From positions 142,033 through 206,032 of the forward strand of contig JBGAUE010000002.1 of the NCBI GenBank assembly GCA_044228795.1: a stretch of 64,000 nt of DNA, in the 5' to 3' direction. Positions 1-8,096 of the stretch are shown piece after piece. Below the pieces are notes generated by a model that was not told the origin of the DNA, did not search any database, and saw only the letters and a program-made list of their open reading frames with translations. This DNA is from M0108 sp044228795. GTDB taxonomy: Bacteria; Pseudomonadota; Gammaproteobacteria; Chromatiales; Chromatiaceae. The first letter of the stretch is position 1; each line of letters begins with the position of its first letter. Made by a program: the position numbers and the translations under genes.

Positions 1-47
1 AAGGCAATAAACCAAATGCCGTATTCGGCAATGATTTGACTTTCCAT
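1..47 (-). CDS. pit: PiT-family phosphate transporter, N-terminal start only
   Basis: Only the first 15 codons are inside the window; the gene runs off the left edge. The ATG at 45-47 (read leftwards) opens MESQIIAEYG..., which matches the N-terminus typical of PiT inorganic phosphate:cation symporters. The main support is context: the gene directly upstream on the same strand is a DUF47 protein, and DUF47-pit is a common two-gene phosphate transport operon. About 110 bp separate the two genes. With so few residues the call rests on position and the short N-terminal match. Confidence 0.6.
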   Translation of the reverse strand, partial: MESQIIAEYGIWFIA

Positions 48-157
48 AAATCCCCCAGAAAACTTTAGGTCAAAGGAATCGGTCACCCCATGAGGCCACT
101 CCAGCATCTACTAATGACTGGGTAGGAATCACGGGTCTCGCCGGTCGGGAGCCGCGC

Positions 158-838
158 TCAGCGGGCGATGAGCAGACGCAGGCGATCGCCGACCTTCTCG
201 GCATAATCGGCCAAATCTCCGATCCACTGGATCAGCTCGTACCAGAAGATGACCGAAACCGGCTTGAGACTATCTTCCTGGGCGAACAGGGATTGGGATA
301 GGGCCATGCCGAGCTTGTCGGTATCGTCCTCGATGAGGTTGAGTTTCTCGATCATACCCGCGACCGTCTCGGCCTCGCGGCCGCCGAAACCGGTCTCCAC
401 CAATTCGTCCAGTTCGCCGATGATCACGCCAGCCTGGGTGACGGCATCGACGCAGCGCGCCACCAACTTGCGCAGGTCGTCGGCCATGCCAGGGGGTACC
501 TGCATGTCGCGTTCCACCAGCAGACCGGCGATATCCTGGGCGGTGTCAGCTATGGAATCCTGCATGCCAAGGAGGTCAAGCAGATCGCGCCGGTCCACGG
601 GCATGAACATGCTCTTAGGCAACTGGGCGCGCAGCCCGTTCTTGATGACGTCGGCCTCATGTTCCTTGGCAAAGATGATGTCCTTGGCCTTAACGATGCC
701 CGCCTTGTCATCGGCGATCAGGGCCTCGAACAGGCCTGGAACCTCGGCGACGCATTCGCTAACCACAACCATGTGCTTCTGCACTGGCTTGAAGGGAGAA
801 TGCCCGAACAGTGAGGCGATGGGATTGGTACCTTTCAA
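158..838 (-). CDS. DUF47 family (PhoU-like) phosphate transport accessory protein
   Basis: Soluble all-helical protein of about 226 residues related to PhoU, thought to regulate the PiT transporter encoded next to it. The start NPIASLFGHSPFKP and the regularly spaced acidic/hydrophobic helices are typical of the family (TIGR00153 type). The reading frame can be extended to a TTG at 853, but an AGGAG lies inside that extension at 846-850, 7 nt before a second TTG at 838. That makes 838 the better start, and it gives the usual family N-terminus. It is followed on the same strand by the partial pit gene, so the pair is probably one transcript. Confidence 0.88.
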   Translation of the reverse strand: MKGTNPIASLFGHSPFKPVQKHMVVVSECVAEVPGLFEALIADDKAGIVKAKDIIFAKEHEADVIKNGLRAQLPKSMFMPVDRRDLLDLLGMQDSIADTAQDIAGLLVERDMQVPPGMADDLRKLVARCVDAVTQAGVIIGELDELVETGFGGREAETVAGMIEKLNLIEDDTDKLGMALSQSLFAQEDSLKPVSVIFWYELIQWIGDLADYAEKVGDRLRLLIAR

Positions 839-1657
839 GAGATTACTCCTCAAAATGAGTGGAAGAGTGTTAGGCGACCGCGCTTGCGGGGTCAGGGAGC
901 GGCCTCGTGAGGTCCCTGCTCACCCAGACCCAGCCGAGTCCAGGCCTACTGCCCACTTTAGCGCAGCCATATTTTATAAAGGAATTGTTACAAAATAGTA
1001 AACGTATTGTAATTATTGCTGGATCGAAGTCATCCATATTGTCTTCCTGGCAACCCTAGAAAATTCAGGCACCTTGTAGCGGGTGCTAGGGGGCCGCCCC
1101 TCTCGGCAGTCAGGCTCTGTTGCCGCCAAAGCACCGCTCTGGTTCGGTCCGCCAGTCCCTCGCCCAAGGGCAAACGCCCCCTCACTACCGGATTTCCCGA
1201 TCACGAGCAGCTAATAATGCGATGCCTATTGCAACAGGCAACCTCGACCGAGCGGCCACTCGCCACTCTCAGAGGTCAACCACAAGCCGCATATCAAACT
1301 TGCCCTTCTAGGTGGCCCCTCTCCTTGATGCTTTACCCCAGCATCCCAACCGTCACAAAAAAGTAAAATTCTTGTGATGATTTTTGATCTTTTCCACCCT
1401 TTTTGATCTCTCAGCCTCTATCATTAGCGGGTGTTTTCGGGGTTCCGCCGAACGCAATGCCTGCTACCCAGCCTGAACTTGCCGTCTCGGTGCAGACTAG
1501 CCCCATTTACTATCTTCTGGGTCTGCCTGGAAGGTGAATAACCTTGGCGTTCACGTGACTTTTAAGGTCCCGTCACCAGGTCTTGCATTTATCCGCGTCA
1601 CATACCTATGCACGCGCCTTTGATTCCGTCGTGGCATTGGCCAGGGGACTACCCACC
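839..1657. other. 819-bp intergenic region, no gene seen
   Basis: Divergent spacer between the DUF47-pit operon and mgtE. Both strands hold only short open frames without ribosome sites or recognisable protein similarity. The stretch around 1340-1420 is clearly more AT-rich and could hold promoters. An inverted GTGAC...GTCAC pair lies near 1555-1577, upstream of mgtE. I see no convincing Mg-sensing riboswitch fold, tRNA or sRNA. Confidence 0.5.
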
Positions 1658-3067
1658 ATGATGATTGATACCCACACCCACGTACCTGTCGCCGACTCGG
1701 GCGGCAAACTGAACAAGCTGCGGGATGCCATCGAACGCCTGTTGCGGCGCGACGCGAAAAAACCCTTGGAAAAGATCCTTACCAAGATTCACCCGGCGGA
1801 TCTGGGACAGGTTTTCGAGGGCATCCCGGAGGAATATGTCACCGTTCTCTTCCTCAGTATCCCGAACCCAAGCGTGGCCGCCGAGGTCATGGCGACCCTG
1901 TCACCGCGCATGCTGTCGGATGTAGTACGCGAAGCGGCCGTGGAACGACTGGCCCCCATCCTGGATCAATTGGCCCCGGACGACCTGGTGGATTTCATTG
2001 GCAGACTGGACGAAGAACTGGGCGCCAAGGTGACCTCGGCCCTGACCAAGGATAGTCAGGACGAACTGGAGGATCTGCTCCAATACGACCCGAACACGGC
2101 CGGTGGCATCATGACCACCGAATTTTTCTCCATGACCGACGATTCGCGCGTGGAGCAGGCCGTGGAGGCCATCCGTGGACGCGCCGACATGGAAGACGTG
2201 GAGATGGTCTATTACATCTATGTCACCAACAGCCATGGCCGCCTGATGGGTGTCGTTTCCCTGCGCCAACTCCTCCTGGCGCATCCCTCCAAGCTAATGC
2301 GGGATGTCATGAACTCCCGCATCATCCGCACTCTCGTCAGCGACAGCCAAGAAACCGTAGCCAAGTTGGTCGATAAATACCGGTTGCTGGCCATCCCCGT
2401 GGTGGATGATGAGGGCATCCTGCTAGGCATGGTCACGGTGGACGACGTCATCGACGTCATCGAGGACGAAACCACCCGTGAGATGTTGGCCATGGCCGGT
2501 ACCAGCAGCTCCGAGTTGCTGACCCAGTCGCCCCTCAGCATCTTCAAGCTGCGCGTCCCTTGGCTGATGGCCGCCTTTATGGGGGGTGTCGGCGCGGCCT
2601 TCGTGCTCGACAAGTTCGAGGCGACCCTGGCCGAGATCATTCAGTTGAGTGCCTTCCTGCCTATTGTCATGGGCATGGCCGGCAACGTCGGAACCCAAGC
2701 CGCCACCGTCGCCGTGCGCGGCCTGGCCACGGGATCCCTTAAGCTATCCCACTTTAAGTCACTGCTCATCAAGGAACTGTCCGTCGGCCTGCTGTTGGGA
2801 TCCTTCTATGGGTTCCTGCTGGCCCTAGTCTCCTTCGTGATGTTCCACCAAGAGGTCACCTTCATCCCCAAACTCATGCTCACTGTCGGCGTGGCCATGT
2901 TGATGAACATCTGCCTGGCGGCCATCATCGCCTCCTCGCTACCCATGCTCTTCCAGCGACTCGGGACGGACCCGGCCCTCGCCTCGGGACCCTTTGTGCT
3001 GACCTCCATCGACGTCCTCGGCGTCATCAATTACCTGATCATCGCTTCCCTCATCTTCCATTACTAG
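1658..3067 (+). CDS. mgtE: MgtE-type magnesium transporter
   Basis: Mg2+ channel/transporter of 469 residues in the inner membrane. It has the family layout: an N-terminal superhelical MgtE_N domain, a linker with TAGGIMTTEF leading into two CBS domains that sense Mg2+, then a five-helix membrane domain. The pore-region motifs GMAGNVGTQ and SGPFVLTSIDVLG are present. The frame extends upstream to a TTG at 1583, but ATG 1658 (followed by a second ATG) has AGGGG about 10 nt before it and gives a normal family length. It converges on tilS, whose reading frame overlaps the last 129 bp of mgtE on the other strand. Confidence 0.93.
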   Translation: MMIDTHTHVPVADSGGKLNKLRDAIERLLRRDAKKPLEKILTKIHPADLGQVFEGIPEEYVTVLFLSIPNPSVAAEVMATLSPRMLSDVVREAAVERLAPILDQLAPDDLVDFIGRLDEELGAKVTSALTKDSQDELEDLLQYDPNTAGGIMTTEFFSMTDDSRVEQAVEAIRGRADMEDVEMVYYIYVTNSHGRLMGVVSLRQLLLAHPSKLMRDVMNSRIIRTLVSDSQETVAKLVDKYRLLAIPVVDDEGILLGMVTVDDVIDVIEDETTREMLAMAGTSSSELLTQSPLSIFKLRVPWLMAAFMGGVGAAFVLDKFEATLAEIIQLSAFLPIVMGMAGNVGTQAATVAVRGLATGSLKLSHFKSLLIKELSVGLLLGSFYGFLLALVSFVMFHQEVTFIPKLMLTVGVAMLMNICLAAIIASSLPMLFQRLGTDPALASGPFVLTSIDVLGVINYLIIASLIFHY

Positions 3068-4483
3068 GGTAGGTGGGGTCCGCCCCCCTCGGCCAAAGCA
3101 TCCTTCTGGGCCTCGGCGCCCAAAAGGATGACCGCACGACTCCTGAAATCCCGGGTGATCGCGAATGCCCGCTTCCCAGTGGATGCGGAGGCCATCGGCT
3201 CCGGTAAGCGGGGCACAACGCCAGAGATCCCCCACCGCCGCCAGATGGGCGCGGTCGAAGAGGCAGGGCACGTAGGGCCTGAGCCAGGGGGGAATGGCGG
3301 TCTCCTGGAACAAGTGCTTGAGCCGCCGCTGGTGGGGATGACCCTCGGGGCGGCAACTCAAGCCCTCCACACCGAAGCGGACCTCCAGACCCGAGGGCCA
3401 ATAGACAGCCGGGTCCAGCCTTGCCCCCGCTGGATTCGTGAGCCGGAGCCTTCCCAGCCCCGTCGGCAAGACCAGCTGCCCTTCCTGCCACTCCAGCACC
3501 TGTTCCCCCGGGACCGGGGGAAGCGGGGCCATCGCAAACAGGTCATCGCGATAGCGGCGCGTCTCGCAGCCAGGCCAGGTCACCAGGGGCATGCGATCCG
3601 GGCGGGCCCGCATCAACTCCTCACGGATACGCCCCAGATGACGGCTGTCGGGTGGCGGTAGTCCGAGATCGGAGAGCCAATGTCGCAGCACGGCGGCCTG
3701 GAGGGCGGGTGGGCGGACCGCTAATGCCGCCAGGGAGAGGGTTCCGGGTCGGCTGCCCCCGATGACGGCGATTTCCCTCTCCGCCAGCCCCGTGATCAAG
3801 TCCTGGGCCTCGGCGCAATGGGCGGCCGAGCGGGACAGACTGGCCGCGCAGGCGGGCCAACGCCCCACCAGTAACGGCAGGATGTGGGCGCGCAGCAGGT
3901 TGCGATCGAAGTCGAGATCGCCGTTGGAGGGGTCCTCAATCCAGGTCAGGCCCTGGGCACGGGCATAGGTCAGTAGTTCGGCCCGCCGGTAACCCAGCAA
4001 GGGCCGCAACAGCCAGGCCCCGCCCAATCGCGCCAGCCTGGGCATGGCCGCCAGGCCCTTGACGCCACTCCCGCGCAACAGGGCTAGCAGCAGGGTCTCG
4101 GCCTGGTCGTCCTGGTGGTGGGCGGTCAACACCAGGTCACCGGGACCGGCAACCGCGCCTAGAGCAGCATAGCGCCCTGCCCTTGCCAGGGCCTCCAGAC
4201 TCTCGCCGCGCCGGCGCTGGAGTTCCAGGCGGCGCAGAGTCAGAGGTACGGCAAGATCGGCGCACTGGCGACGGCAGTGGTCGGCCCAATCGCTGGCGAT
4301 GGGGCTCAGTCCGTGATCGACATGGATAGCGGCCAGTGCCAGCGGCCTCAACTCCCGCGCGGCGGCCAGGGCATGCAGGAGGACCGTGGAATCCAGGCCA
4401 CCGCTAAAGGCAACCCACAGGCGCGGGGCGGGGGGAAGGGAGTCGAGTTCCCGGAGCAGGCCCTCGGGGTTCGGAACGGCCAT
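2939..4483 (-). CDS. tilS: tRNA(Ile)-lysidine synthetase
   Basis: TilS ligates lysine to C34 of the tRNA-Ile CAU anticodon, using ATP, so that it reads AUA. The PP-loop ATPase motif SGGLDS lies at residues 28-33, followed by HVDHGL and HHQDDQAET. The C-terminal TilS substrate-binding region is seen as LKHLFQETAIPPWLRP. Similar proteins stop soon after the equivalent of GLRIHWEAG. Here the frame continues about 55 residues with low-complexity sequence and ends inside the antisense strand of mgtE, so the native stop seems lost. The start lies 21 nt after accA, pointing to an accA-tilS operon. Function is probably kept because the catalytic domains are complete. Confidence 0.92.
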   Translation of the reverse strand: MAVPNPEGLLRELDSLPPAPRLWVAFSGGLDSTVLLHALAAARELRPLALAAIHVDHGLSPIASDWADHCRRQCADLAVPLTLRRLELQRRRGESLEALARAGRYAALGAVAGPGDLVLTAHHQDDQAETLLLALLRGSGVKGLAAMPRLARLGGAWLLRPLLGYRRAELLTYARAQGLTWIEDPSNGDLDFDRNLLRAHILPLLVGRWPACAASLSRSAAHCAEAQDLITGLAEREIAVIGGSRPGTLSLAALAVRPPALQAAVLRHWLSDLGLPPPDSRHLGRIREELMRARPDRMPLVTWPGCETRRYRDDLFAMAPLPPVPGEQVLEWQEGQLVLPTGLGRLRLTNPAGARLDPAVYWPSGLEVRFGVEGLSCRPEGHPHQRRLKHLFQETAIPPWLRPYVPCLFDRAHLAAVGDLWRCAPLTGADGLRIHWEAGIRDHPGFQESCGHPFGRRGPEGCFGRGGRTPPTLVMEDEGSDDQVIDDAEDVDGGQHKGSRGEGRVRPESLEEHG

Positions 4484-4504
4484 GGAGATGGTCGGTCCCG
4501 CCGC

Positions 4505-5461
4505 CTACTCCTTGAAACGGGCGAAGCCCATGAGACGCCGGTACCTGCGCGCCAGCAGATCGTCCAGGTCCTGATCGGCAAGCTTGTCGAGGTGGCGGCT
4601 CAGGGCCTCCTTGAGGCTCGCGGCCATTTGGGCCGGGTGACGATGGGCGCCACCCAGAGGCTCTGGGATGATCTCGTCCACCAGGGCGTTTTCCTTGAGC
4701 TTGTCGGAGGTGATGGCCATGGCCTCCGCCGCCAGCTCCGCCTTCTCCGCGCTCTTCCAGAGGATGGAGGCGCAACCCTCGGGGGAAATAACGGAGTAGG
4801 TACCGTATTGAAGCATCAGCAGCCGGTCGCCGACGCCGATGGCCAGGGCCCCGCCCGAACCGCCCTCGCCAACGACGGTGCAGATGATGGGGGTGCGCAG
4901 ATGGGCCATCACCAGCAGGTTATGGGCGATAGCCTCGCTCTGGCCACGTTCCTCGGCGCCAACACCAGGATAGGCGCCGGGTGTGTCGATGAAGGTCAGG
5001 ATCGGCATGCGAAAGCGCTCCGCCATCTCCATCAGCCGCAGGGCCTTGCGGTAGCCCTCCGGGCGCGGCATGCCGAAGTTGCGATAGATCTTTTCCTTGG
5101 TATCTCGGCCCTTCTGGTGGCCAATGACCATGACCGGACGTCCATCCAGACGGGCCAGGCCACCGACGATGGCCGGGTCGTCGGCATAGGTACGATCGCC
5201 GTGCAGCTCCTGAAAACCCTCGAAGATACGCGGCACATAGTCCAGGGTGTAGGGTCGCTGGGGATGGCGAGCGAGCTGGGAAATCTGCCAGGGGGTGAGG
5301 GCGGCGAAAGTGCTCTCGGTCAGCGTGCGACATTTGGTTTGCAGCCGCTCGATTTCCTCGCCGATGTTGATGGCGCTGTCATTCCCAACCAGCCGCAATT
5401 CCTCGATCTTGGCCTCGAGCTCGGCGATGGGTTGTTCAAATTCAAGAAAGTTTAGATCCAT
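4505..5461 (-). CDS. accA: Acetyl-CoA carboxylase carboxyltransferase subunit alpha
   Basis: Alpha subunit (318 residues, the usual length) of the carboxyltransferase that, with AccD, moves the carboxyl group from biotin-BCCP to acetyl-CoA to form malonyl-CoA for fatty acid synthesis in the cytoplasm. The N-terminal helical region begins MDLNFLEFEQPI. The crotonase-fold core shows TFIDTPGAYPGVGAEERGQ, GEGGSGGALAIG and YSVISPEGCASILWKSA, all characteristic of AccA. tilS follows 21 nt downstream on the same strand. Confidence 0.97.
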   Translation of the reverse strand: MDLNFLEFEQPIAELEAKIEELRLVGNDSAINIGEEIERLQTKCRTLTESTFAALTPWQISQLARHPQRPYTLDYVPRIFEGFQELHGDRTYADDPAIVGGLARLDGRPVMVIGHQKGRDTKEKIYRNFGMPRPEGYRKALRLMEMAERFRMPILTFIDTPGAYPGVGAEERGQSEAIAHNLLVMAHLRTPIICTVVGEGGSGGALAIGVGDRLLMLQYGTYSVISPEGCASILWKSAEKAELAAEAMAITSDKLKENALVDEIIPEPLGGAHRHPAQMAASLKEALSRHLDKLADQDLDDLLARRYRRLMGFARFKE

Positions 5462-5571
5462 GATGGCAACATCTTAATCAAAATCGGTCCTTCGCGACAG
5501 CGGCAAGGGGCCATGCGAAAATCAGGGGATTCGCGGTTGTCATTTAGAGATTTCTTTTCGCGGAGGGGACC

Positions 5572-6825
5572 ATGCGTACCCTGTTGTTTATCTTACTGCT
5601 CTGCCTCCTCTCACCGGCCCCTCTTCAGGCCGAGGAGCCCTGGGTCACGACCGGGCCCGATGGCCAGCCCGAGGTCCACCTCTATTTCTTTTGGGCCCTG
5701 ACCTGTCCCCACTGTATCCAGGCCCAGCCCGTGATCGCGGCCATTCCTCAGGCCCGGCCCTGGGTGAAGCTGCATGCCCTGGAGCTTACCCGTCATCCGG
5801 AAAACGCTCAGCTTTATGAGGCCATGGCGGAAAAATTGGGGGAAGGGGCGGCCGCAGTGCCTGCCCTGCTCTTCTGTGGCGAGTTACAGGTGGGCTGGGA
5901 CAGCGATGACACCACGGGCGACAGGCTTCGTCAGCGTCTGGATGACTGCCGGGCCAGAGCTTCGACGACCAGGCCCAGCTCGGAGGCCGCAACCCAGGCC
6001 GCCGCCCCTCTTCTCGAGCTGCCGGTGATCGGTGCCCTCGACCCTGCTCGCCTCTCTCTGCCGGTGCTGACAGGGGTGCTGGCCGGTCTGGACGCCTTCA
6101 ACCCCTGCGCCTTCTTCGTCCTGCTGTTTCTGCTATCCCTCATGGTCCATCAGCGGAACCGCACCCGCATGTTGGTCATCGGGGGCATCTTCGTGGCTGT
6201 ATCCGGCCTCATGTATTTCGCCTTCATGGCGGCCTGGCTGAGCATCTTCCAGTTGCTGGGTCACCTCGACGGGGTGACCCTGGCCGCAGGCGCCCTGGCG
6301 GTGCTGGTAGGCACACTCAACATCAAAGACTTCTTTCTGTTCGATCAAGGACCTTCATTGTCCATCCCGGAGTCGAAAAAACCGGACATCTTCCGTCGCG
6401 CCCGCGCCATCCTGAGCGCTGATAACCTGCCCGCGATGGTGGCCGCGACGGTCTTGCTGGCCCTTGCCGCGAACTTCTACGAACTGCTCTGCACAGCGGG
6501 GTTCCCCATGGTTTATACCCGGCTCTTGACCCTGGCCGATCTGACCCCAGCGGGCCGTTTCGCCTATCTGGCCGCCTATAATCTCATCTACGTGATGCCC
6601 CTGGGGCTGATTGTCATCCTCTTCGCCCGCAACCTGGGGGCCCGTAAGCTCAGCGAGCGCGAGGGACGCCTGCTGAAGCTGCTATCTGGCATCATGATGC
6701 TCGGGCTGGGCGCCCTGCTCCTGCTGGCCCCCCGACTTCTCAGCCAGGTCGGCAGTGCCTTCCTGCTGATGGCCATAGCCCTGGGCATCACCTGGCTCGC
6801 CGCCAGGCTCACTCGCAGAGGTTGA
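5572..6825 (+). CDS. Exported thioredoxin-fold protein fused to a DsbD/CcdA-like membrane domain
   Basis: Predicted inner-membrane thiol-redox protein of 417 residues. Residues 1-20 form a signal peptide (cleavage after LQA). A periplasmic thioredoxin/glutaredoxin-like domain carries a CPHC active site at 45-48. From about residue 160 there are multiple membrane helices with a cysteine in NPCAFF and a second in ELLCTAGFP, the two positions expected for DsbD/CcdA-type electron transfer through the membrane. The domain order (thioredoxin first, membrane second) differs from E. coli DsbD. A role in supplying reductant to periplasmic disulfides or to c-type cytochrome assembly is inferred. It starts 110 bp from accA, divergently transcribed. 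Confidence 0.8.
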   Translation: MRTLLFILLLCLLSPAPLQAEEPWVTTGPDGQPEVHLYFFWALTCPHCIQAQPVIAAIPQARPWVKLHALELTRHPENAQLYEAMAEKLGEGAAAVPALLFCGELQVGWDSDDTTGDRLRQRLDDCRARASTTRPSSEAATQAAAPLLELPVIGALDPARLSLPVLTGVLAGLDAFNPCAFFVLLFLLSLMVHQRNRTRMLVIGGIFVAVSGLMYFAFMAAWLSIFQLLGHLDGVTLAAGALAVLVGTLNIKDFFLFDQGPSLSIPESKKPDIFRRARAILSADNLPAMVAATVLLALAANFYELLCTAGFPMVYTRLLTLADLTPAGRFAYLAAYNLIYVMPLGLIVILFARNLGARKLSEREGRLLKLLSGIMMLGLGALLLLAPRLLSQVGSAFLLMAIALGITWLAARLTRRG

Positions 6826-6922
6826 AGCCCCCCGACCCTGCCTGGCCCTTGGCGCCCAAGGGGGCGAGCCTCCCGGCGCGAGCCTGATCCGATGCCACCT
6901 CCCACCCGGAGAACCCAGTCCT

Positions 6923-7399
6923 GTGAACAATCCCAACGAACCGGTCACCTGGAGCCTCGCCCCAACCGCATCCGGCAGCCTGCGCATCAATCACCAGATT
7001 CTGATCCCCGCGACGGACCTGGAAGAGCGCTTCATCCGCTCGCCTGGTCCGGGTGGGCAGAATGTCAACAAGCTGGCCACGGCAGTGCAATTGCGGTTCG
7101 ATGCCGCCCGTTGCCTGGTCCTGCCCGAGGCGATGCGGGAACGCCTGTCGCGCCTGGCGGGTCGGCGCCTGGGGAGCGATGGCTTCATCACCATTGAGGC
7201 ACACCGCTACCGCACCCGCGAGCGCAACCGGGATGATGCCCGGCAACGCCTGGCCCAACTCCTGATTCAGGCTACCGAGGTACCCAAGCCCCGCTACCCC
7301 ACGCGACCCAGCCGCGCCGCCAAGGAACGGCGGATGGAGGCCAAACACCAGCGTGCCCAGACCAAGCAGCGACGCGCTGGGCCCCTGGGCGAGGGCTGA
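6923..7399 (+). CDS. arfB: Alternative ribosome-rescue factor ArfB (YaeJ)
   Basis: Peptidyl-tRNA hydrolase that binds stalled ribosomes lacking a stop codon and releases the nascent chain. The 158-residue protein has the class-I release factor catalytic motif GGQ at residues 44-46 in RSPGPGGQNVNK. Its C-terminal tail is rich in Lys/Arg (AAKERRMEAKHQRAQTKQRR), which in ArfB enters the empty mRNA channel. There is no codon-recognition domain, which separates it from RF1/RF2. The start is a GTG with GGAGA about 10 nt upstream. It converges on the glycosylase gene at 7429. Confidence 0.93.
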   Translation: MNNPNEPVTWSLAPTASGSLRINHQILIPATDLEERFIRSPGPGGQNVNKLATAVQLRFDAARCLVLPEAMRERLSRLAGRRLGSDGFITIEAHRYRTRERNRDDARQRLAQLLIQATEVPKPRYPTRPSRAAKERRMEAKHQRAQTKQRRAGPLGEG

Positions 7400-7428
7400 G
7401 GGGTAGAAGGAGGCGGACCCGGTATCCT

Positions 7429-8091
7429 CTAATCCGGGTGGCCCGGGCACAACTCCGCCAGGCAACAAACCCCGCATCGGGGCCGGGTGCGGCAGGTCTC
7501 CTTGCCGTGGCGAACAATGAGGGCGTGGTATTCGTTGAAGAGGGCAAGGTCCGGTCCCAGAGCCACCTGAAGGCCATGACGAATGGTCTCATAGCCCTCG
7601 TTACCATCGAGTTCGCCCAGGCGCGCGAGGAGTCGCCGGGTATAGGCATCGACGACAAAGACAGGCCGGTCAAAGGCGTAGAGGAGCATGTCGTCGGCCG
7701 TCTCGAGGCCAACGCCCTTAATGGTCAGCAGTAGGTGCCTCAGTTCGGACGTGGCGAGCCGGGATAGGCCGTCCAGCTCCCCATGGGCAAGATAGGCGGT
7801 ACAGAAGGCCCGCAATCGCTGGGCCTTGAGGTTGAAATAGCCCACGGGCCTTAGGCGTTCAGCAAGTTCCGGTTCAGGCAGGGCGAGGATGGCAGAGGCC
7901 GTCAAGGCCCCCAGGGTGCCGAGATTCTTCAGGCCGCGCTCGACATTCGTCCAGGAGGTATTCTGGGTAAGCACGGCTCCCACCATGACCTCGAAGGGCG
8001 TGTCAGCCGGCCACCAATTCTGGGGGCCATAGGTGGCGAGCAGGGCCTCGAAGACCGCCAGCAGGCGGTCCCGCTCCATGCTCAATGTCAT
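7429..8091 (-). CDS. Endonuclease III-family HhH-GPD DNA glycosylase (MagIII-like)
   Basis: Base-excision repair glycosylase of 220 residues. It has the helix-hairpin-helix IKGVGLETAD, the conserved Asp in VVDAYTRR, and a C-terminal cluster of Cys residues spaced C-x5-C-x2-C-x5-C for a [4Fe-4S] cluster. In true endonuclease III the hairpin reads GVGRKTA and the Lys performs AP-lyase chemistry. Here that position is Glu, as in MagIII-type 3-methyladenine glycosylases, so a monofunctional alkyl-base glycosylase is more likely than Nth. It begins 5 nt after glgC and is probably co-transcribed with ppc-glgC. Confidence 0.83.
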   Translation of the reverse strand: MTLSMERDRLLAVFEALLATYGPQNWWPADTPFEVMVGAVLTQNTSWTNVERGLKNLGTLGALTASAILALPEPELAERLRPVGYFNLKAQRLRAFCTAYLAHGELDGLSRLATSELRHLLLTIKGVGLETADDMLLYAFDRPVFVVDAYTRRLLARLGELDGNEGYETIRHGLQVALGPDLALFNEYHALIVRHGKETCRTRPRCGVCCLAELCPGHPD

Positions 8092-8096
8092 CTCAC

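Noticed and set aside
839..1657. Mg-responsive riboswitch before mgtE
   Set aside because: No conserved M-box-like helices or terminator/antiterminator pair could be recognised.
4277..5455. 392-codon open frame on the plus strand opposite tilS/accA
   Set aside because: It is the antisense shadow of two well-supported genes in GC-rich DNA; no ribosome site and no protein similarity.
7429..8091. Calling the glycosylase nth (endonuclease III)
   Set aside because: The AP-lyase Lys of the hairpin motif is Glu here, which fits MagIII-like enzymes better.
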